DNA of 64,000 nt from Odobenus rosmarus divergens (Eukaryota > Chordata > Mammalia > Carnivora > Odobenidae). The notes under the pieces were generated by a model, which was not told the DNA's origin, searched no databases, and worked only from the letters and a program-made list of their open reading frames with translations. Both the position numbers and the translations under genes were made by a program. Location: NCBI RefSeq assembly GCF_000321225.1, contig NW_004450563.1, positions 717,329 through 781,328 of the forward strand. The letters are read 5' to 3'. Positions 49,961 to 60,810 of the stretch are shown piece by piece (within the stretch, counting starts at the first letter, position 1; each line of letters opens with the position of its first letter).

Positions 49961-51500
49961 GAAAATGCAGTGAAATCCATTTTCACTTAATTTCCAAAGT
50001 ACAATTGTCAGGCTGAGTGAGGAAGACATATAACCACCTAGGAGAGGCACTTTTGTTATTAACATGATGGCCCTGAAGAATATGAAAAAAAATCTGTTAT
50101 TTAGAAAAATGCTAAAGGTTTTTATCTTGCCATTAATTGATTTCTTTCAGAAAGTTTTCTGTAATTTACTTAAATATCCCAATATTTTTTATACATACTC
50201 TGCCAGGGAAAATAAAAAGAAGATTCTGTCAAAAAGAAATCCCAGCATGTTAGTTATATCTATTTTATTTTGACTGACCCATGGCTTTAAAGTCTGTAGA
50301 GTATTACATTTATAAGACAAACAGGATTTCATTCAAAATAAGTGATTTGATTGGCAACAGATTCTGTATCTGACTACAGGCACAAACCATCATTCCATCT
50401 GATTTCTAGTGGATTTTTTTGTACTTGGACTCGATTTTCCAACTCCCTGGCTTGCATAAATCTACATGAATACATTTTAAAGTTATATTAGAATATCCAT
50501 TTTCACTGTAAATCTCAATATTCCCTATAACACCAGGAGGCTGCCTTACCAGTCAAAAAGTAAAGGACAATGTCCTATATATTGAGACTGGTATGTATTA
50601 GGTAAAGGGATTTGATATGAAGATTGGCTTGAATATCCCAAAACTTGTTTTGTTAAAACTAATGAAAAAATGACTTACGGTGGAATTATCTTCATTAAAA
50701 CAAAATTTCATGTATTTAATTAAAACAAAATTAAATGTAAATTATATATAAAGTATATAATCAGTTAATCATGCTGTGGGGAAACAACCTAAGACAGTGG
50801 AAAGAACCATCTGAGGAGAGTAGAGGGAACGTATCCATAAGTTTTAATTAAGCATATAATAAATGCAACTCATTACAGCACGTGCTTTTTTATATAAGTG
50901 AAGCAGCACTACCACTATTTCTAATCTGAAAATGCTTGCCACATTCTCCTCAAAATCCTAGTTTCATTCATGAAAACAAAGGGATATGCCTATGTGTATA
51001 TAAAGCACTATTTCTACATGTAGAGAATAGAATCACAGCCTGAAAGAATGCTATTATTCATCTCAATCTATATCTTTTCAAAAATTTCAATCTCAGAGGT
51101 AAAAAATGCTTAAGATATTTTTTCCCAATTTCTCTGGAGGCTTACTTTCGAAGGTTAAGTGAATACCAAAATGTTACTCTTTGTTTTTTGGTTTTTTGTT
51201 TTGTTTTTTGATATCTATGTGTACCACAAGAGTCCATATACCCTACTTTGAAGCTATGCTTTCTGCTGTTTCTTGCTGCTTGTGTCTCCTTCTAATCTGG
51301 CTTGCTTTTAACTCTTTTTTTTTCTTTTAGTTCTTTATCTGTGCAATTCCTTGGAGTCTTATGTTGAAAAGACATGACTTGCCTGCTAGCTTTCAAAAGT
51401 CACAAATGAAATGAACTTAGGAACTTGAGATATCCTGGTGCTAACTGCAAAGAACTTTCCTAAATGCTGTAGTTGGGGCAGTTAATTACATAAACCTGTT
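49961..51500. other. unassigned non-coding DNA
   Basis: No gene or repeat is recognised. A TG-poor (GTTTT)n-like stretch lies at 51180-51210. Confidence 0.4.
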
Positions 51501-51743
51501 AAAACATGATAACATAGGGACTCCTGGGTGGCTCAGTCGATTAAGCATCTGCCTTTGGCTCAGGACACGATCCCAGGGTTGTGGGATCCAGTCCCACATC
51601 AGGCTCCTTGCTTAGCAGGAAGCATGCTTCTCCCTCTGCCTGCCACTCCCTCTGCTTGTGCTCGCTTGCTCTCTCTCTCTCTCTCTCTGACAAATAAATA
51701 AATAAATAAATCTTTAAAAAAATAAATAAAACATGATAACATA
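51501..51743 (+). mobile_element. CAN-SINE with perfect 16-bp TSD
   Basis: TSD AAAACATGATAACATA lies at 51501-51516 and 51728-51743. Head 'gggactcctgggtggctcag', tail (AAAT)n. Confidence 0.95.
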
Positions 51744-52062
51744 ATAAAATGATGGGAAATACTGACTGACATATAAGAAAAAGACCCAACATTAATTTAG
51801 TGGGTTGTAAATGCATTATTGATTTTGTTCCTTAAGAACATGCTTGAAAGACAGTAAAATCCATTATTCTACAGTAGCATTTTAAAATCCAGTTATAAAC
51901 CATATCATAGTAAAATTCTTAGAACATAAATAACTTGAGAAGATGTGTTTTAATTTAATATTGAAAGTAAGAAAAAAGAGTTCAACTGTAAACTTTGGAC
52001 TTCTAAATTTGTGGGCCAATTTACAAATTAAAACTACTACAGAATTTTCTATTATTAAAAGT

Positions 52063-52285
52063 AGGGAATGCCTGTGTGGCTCATTCAGTTAAATGCCTGA
52101 CTCTTGGTTTCAGCTCAGGTCGTTTATCTCAGGGTCATGAGATTGAGTCCCATATCGGGCTCCATGTTCAGTGTCGAGTCTGCTTGAGATTCTCTCCCTT
52201 TCCCTCTCCCTCCCCCTTTGCCCCTTTACCTGCTCACATGCTCTCTCTCTATTTCAAATAAATGAATAAAATATTAAGAAAAAAA
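52063..52285 (+). mobile_element. CAN-SINE, older subfamily
   Basis: Head 'gggaatgcctgtgtggctca', body 'cctgactcttggtttcagct' (older variant), tail 'aaataaatgaataaaatatt'. No clear TSD. Confidence 0.9.
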
Positions 52286-54060
52286 GGAAATGTTAAAGGA
52301 TTACTTATAAAGTGTTTAATGTATTAGTTAACAGCCAGAGTTAGCTCCTATACTTTATAGTATTGACATCTTAGTGGGTCATAGAATGTACACATAATAG
52401 ATAACTGTATGTTTAGCATAATATAAGTTCTTCAGACATTGTTTAGCACTTTAAAAAATAGCAATGCCAATCACAGATGTACTATCTAATGAAGTCTTCT
52501 TGTGGGATATAGCATTTGAATTCATCGGGGATTAAAAAGATACTAAAACAAAAAAAACCTCATAAAATAAAAACAACAACAAAAAACGTTGAGCAAAATA
52601 CAGTGGTTGTAGGTCAGGGGAAAACCAGAACAATTCTGAAATTACTAAATTCATGTGTATAATCTTGGGGCATCTAGAAATTAAAATACATGTCTTCTTT
52701 AAAACTTCGCTTCCAGCCACCTCTATGTGGATCCTGCAAACTCAACTGGTAGGACCGAACATGAATAACATGCTGTAATATTTTTCTTCAGTCTTTTGCT
52801 ATCTAAAAACTTAAGGCAGTTTGTTATATTTGCATACCTTTCCTGAGAGGGAATGCTTATATTCAAGCACATAGACTCTGCAAAAAGACACCATGGTGCA
52901 TATAGCCTCAAACGTGCTTGAGGTCTAGAGGTGGGTATCCTTAGATTCAGATTCTGATTCCACCACTCATAAATTCTGTCATGTGAGATAAATATTTGAC
53001 CTCAACAAATGCTGGATTTCTCATCTATAAAATAAGAAATATTTATAGGAATAAAGACATAATCTGTATAAATATACAGTGTTTGAAAATATCTCATGTT
53101 GTGCTTGATGGATACAACTTGTCATCTTCATATTTTATTCCCCCTTTGTGCTACTCAAGAAAACACTACAAAAGGATCTTTAAATACATCTACTAACTAA
53201 TGTAAATACTGCAGTATTTTATTTATTCCCTAGTTGTATCCAAACACCATAAATCAAGATATTCTTGTCCACTATTCATGACCTCCATTCTGAAGGCTAA
53301 ATTTTGAACCCTGCAAATATGAATACACGCACACACACACACACACACACACATTATTGGCTTATCATAAGACACAATCCACTTCAAATCTCTATAACAC
53401 AACAATTTGGCTTTCGTTCTACTATAACATACACTATTTTTTTTTTTCAGTAAGGATATTTAAACCTGCCTGGATACTTTGTGGATATTAGTAATGTCCA
53501 GACAGGTGAAAAGCTATAAAAATTCTATAAAAAATTTACTGACAAATAGCAGCATGCTGCAAGAGACTCTTTCCATATAGAACATTCAATTGGGAAAACT
53601 GTTTTGTCATCCTTTTACCAACAGTTTAGAAACTCTGAATATTTTGAATTGCTTACTTAAAGATGCTCTAGCATGAATACATTTTAGTAATGATGGAATA
53701 GTTGGCCTGATTCACCCACTCACAGATAACCATTATAAACTCTGAAAAATTATATAAAAATAACCGTTTGAAGGTTAAAGAATGATTTAAAGAGTAACCC
53801 CCCACAATGCAGAAATTGAAGGGACATGGACACTAGAAGACATGAAACTACTGAGATTTGCCTTTGTAAGTCTTTTTGCCTGAGAGAAATACAGTCCTAA
53901 ATGTGTAATATGAGCAGAGAAAGTACTCCAAAATCTGTATATATACGCTGCATAAATATTTGATAAATCTTTGACCACTGAACTGCATCTACACAGAGGA
54001 AACTTCACGTTTCCCAGAAAAAAAGAAATAGCTGGAAGTCTAGAAGAAAAAGAAACGAAA
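52286..54060. other. unassigned DNA with one (CA)n tract
   Basis: Apart from the (CA)n microsatellite listed separately and short A-runs, no gene or repeat is recognised. Confidence 0.4.
53325..53353 (+). repeat. (CA)n microsatellite
   Basis: About 14 CA units. Confidence 0.92.
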
Positions 54061-54302
54061 AGAAAAAGAGTAGAGATTTTGGGACACCTGTGTGGCTCAG
54101 TAGGTTAAGCGTCTGCCTTCGGCTCAGGTCATGATCCCAGAGTCCTGGGATCGAGTCCTGCATCGGGCTCCTTGCTCAGTGGGGAGTCTGCTTCTCCCTC
54201 TGCCTGCTGCTCCCCTTTGCTTGTGCTCTCTCTCTCTCTGCCAAGTAAATAAATAAAATAAAATTCCTTTTTAAAAAGGAAAAAAGAAAAGAGTAGAGAT
54301 TT
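54061..54302 (+). mobile_element. CAN-SINE
   Basis: Head 'gggacacctgtgtggctcag', body 'catgatcccagagtcctggg', flanked by near-identical copies of 'agaaaaagagtagagattt' (54061-54079 and about 54285-54302). Confidence 0.94.
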
Positions 54303-54899
54303 CATTCATGGCCCACCATAGGGGAGGTAGAGTTTTGGTATATAAATTGAAGAGAGTTCCTGCCCTCTAGTACACAAAATCAACACTACTGAAAGGGAAA
54401 TAACAGACTTCAGTTCTCTACTATTACTATCCACAATGATAAACCTCATAATAATCTACAGGAAATGATGGAAATAATGAGTGAAGAGAAGTATGATTTA
54501 TGGATGCAAATTGAAACTATAGGAACAAGGACTAAGTGGTTAGTCTACATAATAAAACACAATAAATGAAATGAAAAATTGCCCTCATTAGTTTACTAGC
54601 AGATCATAGATGGCAGAAGAAACATCAATATACTTGAACACAAAATAATGAAATTGTCTTTCTGTTCCTCTGATTAGATAAAGAGGAGCAGACAGACAAT
54701 AGAAAGACAGAGACTTTTTTTTTTTAATGAGACCAGTTTCAAAGGCCAATGGGACAAAATGAAGTCTAACGAATTTTTTTAAATTTTATTTTATTATGTT
54801 AATTATGTTTAAAAGAAAAATACCCATGGGGTAAAAGGTGTGTACTGTAATATCATAACATTTTGCTGGACTATTAGTATTGAGCACCTTATGCTTAGT
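54303..54899. other. unassigned non-coding DNA
   Basis: No feature is recognised. Confidence 0.4.
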
Positions 54900-55165
54900 T
54901 GCCGAGCATTTGTTTAAAACTTTTCTCCGTTAAAGGTAAAAACAAATTAAGTTGTTTGCTTTTTATTATTGAATTTAAATATGATTTATATATTCTAGGT
55001 ATAATTCCATTATCAGATATATATTTTGCAAATATATATTCCAATAATTTTCTTAATAGCATCTTTTTTATCTTTAAACCTTTTTGAGTTTATTTTTGTG
55101 TACAGTGTAAGAAAGTGGTCCAGTTTCATTCTTTTGCATGTAGTTGTCCAGTTTTTCCAACACCA
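54900..55165 (-). mobile_element. L1 ORF2 fragment, antisense
   Basis: 'gtttatttttgtgtacagtg', 'aagaaagtggtccagtttca' and 'ttcttttgcatgtagttgtc', ending 'ccaacaccatttattga', form the standard plus-strand view of antisense L1 ORF2. It is broken at 55165 by the next L1 3' end. Confidence 0.75.
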
Positions 55166-55411
55166 TTTATTGATTTTTTAAATTTTTTAATTAATTTATT
55201 TTTGGTTTTATTTAAATTCAAGTTAGTTAACATATAGTGTATTATTAATTTCAGGGTAGAATTTAGTGATTCATCAGTTCCATATTACATCTAATGCTCA
55301 TTACATCAAGTGCCTTCCTTAATGCCCATTACCCAGTTACTCCATCTCCCCACCTACCTTCTCTCCAGCAACCCTCGGTTTGTTCTGTATGGTTTGTCTC
55401 CCTCTGTTTTT
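55166..55411 (-). mobile_element. L1 3' end (copy A), antisense
   Basis: A T/A-rich start, then 'agttagttaacatatagtgt', 'gattcatcagttccatatta' and 'ctccagcaaccctcggtttg'. It is a 5'-truncated 3' UTR of the carnivore L1 group. Confidence 0.75.
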
Positions 55412-56527
55412 TTTTTTTTTAATTATTAACATATAATGTATTAACTGTTTCAGGGGTACAGGTCTATGATTCATCAGTCTTACACAATTTGCAGCGCTCA
55501 CCATAGTACATACCCTCCTTAATGTCCATCACCCAGCCACCCCAGCCCTCCCACCCCCCTCCACTCCAGCAACCCTCAGTTTGTTTCCTGAGATTAAGAG
55601 TCTCTTATGGTTTGTCTCCCTCGCTGGTTTCGTCTTTTTTCATTTTTCCTTCCCTTCCCCTATGATCCTCTGTCTTGTTTCTCAAATTCCTCATATCAGT
55701 GAGATCATATGATACTTGTCTTTCTCTGATTGACTTATTTCACTTAGCATAATACCCTCTAGTTCCATCTACATCATTGCAAATGGCAAGATTTCATTTT
55801 TTGATGGCTGCATACTATTCCATTGTATATATATACCACATCTTCTTTATCCATTCATCTGTGGATGGACATCTAGGCTCTTTCCACAGTTTGGCTATTG
55901 TGGACATTGCTGCTATAAACATGGGGGTGCATGTGCCCCTTCGGATCACTACATTTGTATCTTTGGGGTAAATACCCGGCAGTGCAATTGCTGGGTCATA
56001 GGGTAGCTCTATTTTCAACTTTTTGAGGAAGCTCCATACTGTTTTCCAGAGTGGCTGCAGCAGCTTGCATTCCCACCAATAGTGTAGGAGGGTTCCCCTT
56101 TCTCCGCATCCCCGCCAACATCTGTCGTTTCCTGACTTGTTAATTTTAGCCATTCTGACTGCTGTGAGGGGTATCTCATTGAGGTTTTTGTTTGTATTTC
56201 CCTGATGCCGAGTGATGTTGAGCACTTTTTCATGTGTCTGTTGGCCATTTGGATGTCTTTTTTGGAAAAATATTTGTTCATGTCTTCTGCCTGGATGTCT
56301 TCTTTGGAAAAATGTCTGTTCATGTCGTCTGCCCATTTCTTGAATGGATTATTTGTTCTTTGGGTGTTGAGTTTGATAAGTTCTTTATAGATCTTGGATA
56401 CTAGCCCTTTATCTGATATGTCATTTGCAAATATCTTCTCCCATTCTGTCGGTTATCTTTTCGTTTTGTTGACTGTTTCCTTTGCTGTGCACAAGCTTTT
56501 TATCTTGATGAAGTCCCAATAGTTCAT
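55412..56527 (-). mobile_element. L1 3' end and ORF2 C-terminus (copy B), antisense
   Basis: Poly-T (55409-55421), 3' UTR ('aacatataatgtattaactg', 'gattcatcagtcttacacaa') and then about 850 bp of ORF2 on the minus strand. It is broken at about 56527 by copy C. The 3' UTR resembles copy A but is a distinct, younger sequence. Confidence 0.85.
55815..56336 (-). pseudogene. L1 ORF2p C-terminal fragment, frameshifted pseudogene
   Basis: ORF2p is the endonuclease/reverse transcriptase that copies L1 and SINE RNA into DNA. Only its C-terminal end is here. The 173-residue minus-strand frame contains the Cys-rich C-terminal motif ([16 protein letters not shown]), then [20 protein letters not shown] and WIKKMWYIYTME, near the normal protein end. 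The N-terminal third of this frame is not the ORF2 frame. The matching residues there ([23 protein letters not shown]) lie in the overlapping frame 56015-56323, so a frameshift near 56160-56180 splits the gene. A 42-bp in-frame tandem duplication (56251-56292 and 56293-56334) doubles the HFSKEDIQ segment. There is no start codon context, catalytic domain or promoter, so it is non-functional. Confidence 0.85.
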
Positions 56528-56763
56528 TTTTTAAAAATTTTTTTATTGTTATGTTAATCACCATATATTACATCATTAGTTTTTGATGTAGTGTTCCATG
56601 ATTCATTGTTTGTGTATAACACCCAGTGCTCCATTCAATACGTGCCCTCTTTAATACCCATCACCGGGCCCCCCCATCCCCCTCCCCACCTCCCCTCTAG
56701 AACCCTCAGTTTGTTTCTCAGAGCCCCCCCTCTCTCATGGTTCATCTCCACGTTATCTTTGTT
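56528..56763 (-). mobile_element. L1 3' end (copy C), antisense
   Basis: The exact reverse complement of the 3' end at 8550-8866: 'atgttaatcaccatatatta', 'catcattagtttttgatgta', 'cctctagaaccctcagtttg'. It is inserted into the ORF2 of copy B. The C-block lattice begins within it (56669). Confidence 0.85.
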
Positions 56764-57000
56764 TTCTTTGATATTTTACCCCCCCGGTATTATATATAAG
56801 AATCTGCCTAACCTAAGAGGAAATGATATTTTCCCCCCCCTTTACTTTCTAAAGTTTATTGTTTTAGGGTTTATGTTTAGGTTTATGCCAAGCAAAAATA
56901 GAGTATGAAGTAAGGATAAAAGTTCATTTTGTTTTTAGGCATGGGTTTCTGATGGTCCAGTACCATTTGCTAAAAAGATTTAATTACCTTGGAAATTTTC
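56764..57000 (-). mobile_element. older L1 ORF2 fragment, antisense
   Basis: 'gtttattgttttagggttta', 'tgtttaggtttatgcc', 'aaaagttcattttgttttta' and 'gtccagtaccatttgctaaa' are a diverged antisense L1 ORF2 segment, older than copy B. Two C7 blocks interrupt it (56779, 56834). Confidence 0.55.
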
Positions 57001-58088
57001 TTGAAAATTTTCATTCTGTTTAAGAAAAATTACAAAAATGTTTATAGCATTTTTATTTATAATTTCCAAAAGCAGTAAACAACTTGGTCGTAATATATTA
57101 TCAATTAATGTATTTCCAGATACTTACTAACATTTTTTTAACAAAATTTGCATCTAAGTTTATAAAAAAAAATATCTGTAGCTCATTACTTTTCCCTCTC
57201 TCCCTCTTTCCCTTTCCCCCCCCCCTTTTATTGTATTTTCCAATAGCCCATTGTCTGATCAACCAGGGCACTTCCCCCCCATTTTAAGGGTTAGAGTAGA
57301 CTTTGTCATTCTGACAATGGTGTTAGAGCAACCTTAAGCCTATTGCCAGTACTCCTTTTCTCTCTTTCCAACAGTGGGGTGGGAGTGATGCAGGAGAATA
57401 TATCTTAGTCTAAAGAATATTGAGGAAACCCTAGTGGTCCCCCCCTAAAGACCAGTAGCAAGTCAGTGTCACCCAATCTGTGTTACTGGATGACATTGTT
57501 TTGTAGGGCCATGAATGTGTCTCCCTTGTACTTCTTTTTCTCTTCATCCCACAGTGGTCAACAGACACTTCTCCTTTTCTTTTTGCTTTTTTTTTCTTCC
57601 CCACCCCCCCTTCATTTGAACTACTACCCCTTCAAAGTACATGTAGTTTTAAATCTTTTCCCTGTAGGCCATGATCTCATCATAGGACACTATGTTAGTA
57701 TCTTCATTTTTGTAGTGTTTTTGGATCAACCTTAAGCCAATTACTAGCTTTTCCTTTCTGCCTTCCCTTCAGTGTGGTAGGGATGGGCAAGAACATGAAA
57801 AAGTGTGTGGTAGACTTTCTTTTCCCCCCCCTCTCTCTCTCTCTCTTTTTTTTTTTAAGCATACAGTTAATTTGATATTTGTACATTTTTCAGCTACACC
57901 AAAGGTATGGTGTTGTGTACTTTTCCTTTTCCTCCCCCCCTTGCATTTGGAAGATATTTTTGGAGGTGGAGCATACATAGTTGCCTATTCATCCTCTCTT
58001 CCCACTAATTCGTGGCAACCATTGACCTTTTTATTGTCTCTATCCCCCCCCATTTTGTAGAGTGTTATAGAGTTCAGTCATACAGTGT
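57001..58088. repeat. unassigned DNA with a diverged tandem duplication of about 400 bp
   Basis: Two segments align by eye: 57318-57400 ('gagcaaccttaagcctattg', 'cttttctctctttccaacag', 'tggggtgggagtgatg') and 57714-57795 ('ggatcaaccttaagccaatt', 'ctttctgccttcccttcagt', 'gtggtagggatgg'). The offset is about 396 bp. I cannot name the family. Ten C7 blocks lie in this stretch. Confidence 0.4.
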
Positions 58089-58089
58089 C

Positions 58090-58460
58090 TTAGTCTGTCC
58101 CCCCCTGCTATAACAAAATACTGCAGCCTGGGTGGCTTATAAACCACAGAAATCCCCCCCTCATACTTCTAGAGGCTACAAAGTCCAAGATCATGGCACT
58201 GGCAGATTCAATGAGGTGGATGGTGAGAGGCCATAATGGTTCATAGAGGGTGCCTTCTTACTGTGTCCTCACATGATAGAAGGTGCTAGGGAATCTCTCT
58301 AGAGTCTCTTTTATAAGGCCCCCCCTCATTCATGAGGGCTCCACACTCCTAACTTAAGCAATTACAAAGTCCCCCCCCCCTAATATCATTACCTATGGGA
58401 GTTGGGATTTCAGCATGAATCAGGGGCAGGAGGGGTATAAACATTCAGATCATAGCATAC
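58090..58460 (-). mobile_element. MaLR-type LTR (MLT1/MST group), antisense
   Basis: 'tgctataacaaaatactgca', 'cctgggtggcttataaacca', 'ctgtgtcctcacatgataga', 'gagtctcttttataagg', 'cattcatgagggctccacac' and 'aacattcagatcatagca' are the plus-strand view of an antisense MaLR LTR. The filled slots at 58099, 58154, 58319 and 58374 overwrite conserved positions of it. Confidence 0.7.
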
Positions 58461-58532
58461 GCTCTGTAACCTTTTCAGATTGGATTCTTTCATGGAGTAA
58501 TATGCATTTAAATTTCTCCATGTCTTTTCATT

Positions 58533-58660
58533 ATATGATTTTTGTAAGATTTTATTTTTTAAGTTATCTCTCACCCAGTGTGGGGCTTGAACTCACAACC
58601 CCAAGATCAAGAGTCACATGCTCCACAAACTGAGCCAACCAGGTGCCCCATATGATTTTT
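58533..58660 (-). mobile_element. short CAN-SINE variant, minus strand
   Basis: 'agattttattttttaagtta', 'cagtgtggggcttgaactca', 'caaccccaagatcaagagtc' and 'gagccaaccaggtgcccc' make a tRNA-like SINE without the long CT tract. TSD ATATGATTTTT lies at 58533-58543 and 58650-58660. No filled lattice slot falls inside. Confidence 0.85.
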
Positions 58661-58699
58661 AGAGTAGTGAAACTGTATTATAGTGATTTGGGTACATGT

Positions 58700-58950
58700 C
58701 CTTCCCCCCCTGTCCAAACTCATAGATCAGTAGTTAATTATAATGTAAACTGTGGACTCCCCCCCATTATGATATGTTATTGTAGGTTCATCAATGGTAG
58801 CAAGTGTACCACTGTGGTGGGGGATGTTGATAATGGGGGCGGCTATGTATGTGTAGGGTCAGGGGCTACCCCCCCAATTTCTGTACCTCTTGCTCAATGT
58901 TGTTGTGAATCTAAAACTGCTCTAAAACTAAAGTCTATTAAAAATGTAAT
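58700..58950 (+). mobile_element. L1M-type 3' end, sense
   Basis: 'agtgtaccactgtggtgggg', 'gatgttgataatgggggcgg', 'ctatgtatgtgtagggtcag', 'gttgtgaatctaaaactgct' and 'aaagtctattaaaaat' follow a known ancient L1 3' UTR. C7 blocks at 58704, 58759 and 58869 overwrite parts. Confidence 0.7.
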
Positions 58951-59640
58951 TCATTTCAGATAAGTTCTATGACAAATAATATAGGTGGGCTATGAAGATT
59001 AATATAGGCAAAGTTATGAATAGTTATAGGGAACCCCCCCATGGTATTATCAGACAAGACTTTTCTGATGAGACGGCATTTGAGCAGACCCCCCCGTTAT
59101 CATGAGAATGAACAAGTGGGTATTTCAAGGAAGACTGATCCAAGGGGACAGCAATTGCAAAGGGCCTGAATTTGGAGTATGCTGTTATTTTAATGGACCC
59201 CTCAATTCTGCTCAGTAAATATTATTGACTATATGAATTGTAAGTCATTACATCCCCCCCTCTACAAGTTGATAAATTAACTCATAACTCATAACATTTG
59301 CAAATAGTCCCCCCCAAGAATTATTATATGTAGAGTTAGACTATAATTCAAAAGAAGCTATAGCCCCCCCCAATAACAGGAGATTCTGGGCACAACTGCT
59401 AAAGTAAATTGTAATAAATCATTTTTATAAAACATTTTCTTAGTTTCTAAAATAAGCATAACAACAGTGAAAAACATCATTGCTTTTGAAACTACATTTC
59501 CAAATTTTAAAAACATTTTCATATGAAATTTGTTATTTTCCTGACAATTCTATGAATGGGGGGGGAAGTAGTGCTTATTTCACCCCCCCCGGCCATTGTA
59601 TTCTCAATTTTACAGACCTATATGAATTACCCATACCACA
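58951..59640. other. unassigned DNA, probably old mammal-wide repeat debris
   Basis: 'ggcatttgagcagac' and 'gacagcaattgcaaagggcc' look like an old dispersed repeat that I cannot name. Seven C7 blocks and one off-lattice G8 run (59558-59565) are present. Confidence 0.4.
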
Positions 59641-59779
59641 AATTTCTGTATCTTAATGAAATGCTTTGAGTTCTTACTATGAGCCAAGTATTTTATATTT
59701 TCTTTTGTAATCACAGTGCTACTGTACAACAGGTGTTATTTTATTGTTCCCCCCCCTGAAGATCAGAAGTGTTATTTAA
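59641..59779 (+). repeat. MIR relic
   Basis: 'agttcttactatgagccaag' and 'caacaggtgttattttattg' match the MIR core layout. The C7 block at 59749 sits where MIR normally reads the 'ccattttac' region. Confidence 0.5.
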
Positions 59780-60006
59780 GACTAGGGTGACACAGGGGCA
59801 CCTGGGTGGCTCAGGCATTAAGTGTCTGCCTTCAGCTCGGGTCATGATCCCAGGGTACTGGGATCAAGCCCAGCATTGGGCTCCCTGCTCAGTGGGAAGC
59901 CTGCTTCTCCCTCTCCCACCCGCCCTACTTGTGTTCCCTCTCTAGCTCTCTCTCTGTCAAATAAATAACCCCCCCCTTAAAAAAAAAAAAGACTAGGGTG
60001 ACACAG
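59780..60006 (+). mobile_element. CAN-SINE with perfect 16-bp TSD; tail overwritten by C7
   Basis: TSD GACTAGGGTGACACAG lies at 59780-59795 and 59991-60006. Head 'ggggcacctgggtggctcag'. In the tail the expected 'aaataaataaataaaatctt' reads 'aaataaata' then C8 and 'tt' (59969-59976), i.e. seven bases replaced beside a native C. Confidence 0.95.
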
Positions 60007-60149
60007 TTGTATCTGTATAAATGCCCCCCCTCTCCAGTTATTATGACTATGTCATAGACATAGATTTATATTGATTTGCCCCCCCATATTCATTGAAAAT
60101 GAAAATATATTTATTTAGTATACTTAATGAAAACTTAAGTATGCATAAT

Positions 60150-60340
60150 TATTGCTATTCATAGCACTACAAGTATGATGGTATAACACCCCCCCGTTTC
60201 AGATACGGTAGTGTTATCTCATATGACACCTTATTTGAATGGACCCCCCCTTAATAAGATAGGTACAACAGACATTAAAGTGCCAGTTTTACAAATTAAT
60301 GCTCAGAAGTGCGATTGAGAAAAGTCCTACAGCAATTAAA
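60150..60340 (+). repeat. MIR relic
   Basis: 'gtgttatctcatatgacacc', 'agataggtacaacagacatt' and 'gccagttttacaaattaatg' follow the MIR order. Slots 60189 and 60244 are overwritten by C7. Confidence 0.45.
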
Positions 60341-60810
60341 TGGTACTCAGTAACCCCCCCGTAAGTTTTCTATTAAGCTTGCAAGTCACATGGCCAAAGA
60401 CATGTATACCCCCCCAGACGTGTGAATGATATCATTCAAATTAAAATCTAATTTTCCTCTTTTCCCCCCCATTGTAAATAATTTTATGTCATATCCTTTG
60501 ATCATAATTTTGGAACTTAATTTAGGAATCTTAAAAATTAGAGAAAGTTAATAATGTATCTATGACAATGAAGTTTCCTAAACATAGCCCAATTTATTAC
60601 AGATGCAGGGGCCTTTGTGTGACATTCATTATTTGCTGTGGCTGACATAAAATTTGGCTGAACCTGTTCTCATATTACTAGAGTTTATTTTTAGTTTCAT
60701 AAAAAATAATTCTAAGTATATAGTGTAATTCATTACCTCCCCCCCAATTAAAGATTTTGTTGTTTATTGTGAATAAGCAAATATGCAAATCTGGAATGGT
60801 ATGTTACTAC
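60341..60810. other. unassigned DNA
   Basis: No feature is recognised apart from C7 blocks at 60354, 60409, 60464 and 60739. Confidence 0.4.

Noticed and set aside
55815..56336. The longest open frame (173 residues) as a real gene
   Set aside because: It is the C-terminal end of L1 ORF2, frameshifted, without a proper start or the enzyme domains.
57164..57172. A-run at an empty lattice slot as a second symbol
   Set aside because: It extends beyond the 7-bp slot and similar A-runs are common throughout this AT-rich DNA.
59558..59565. G8 run as an opposite-strand lattice block
   Set aside because: It is out of phase with the lattice (offset 29 of 55) and is the only one; probably a native G-run.
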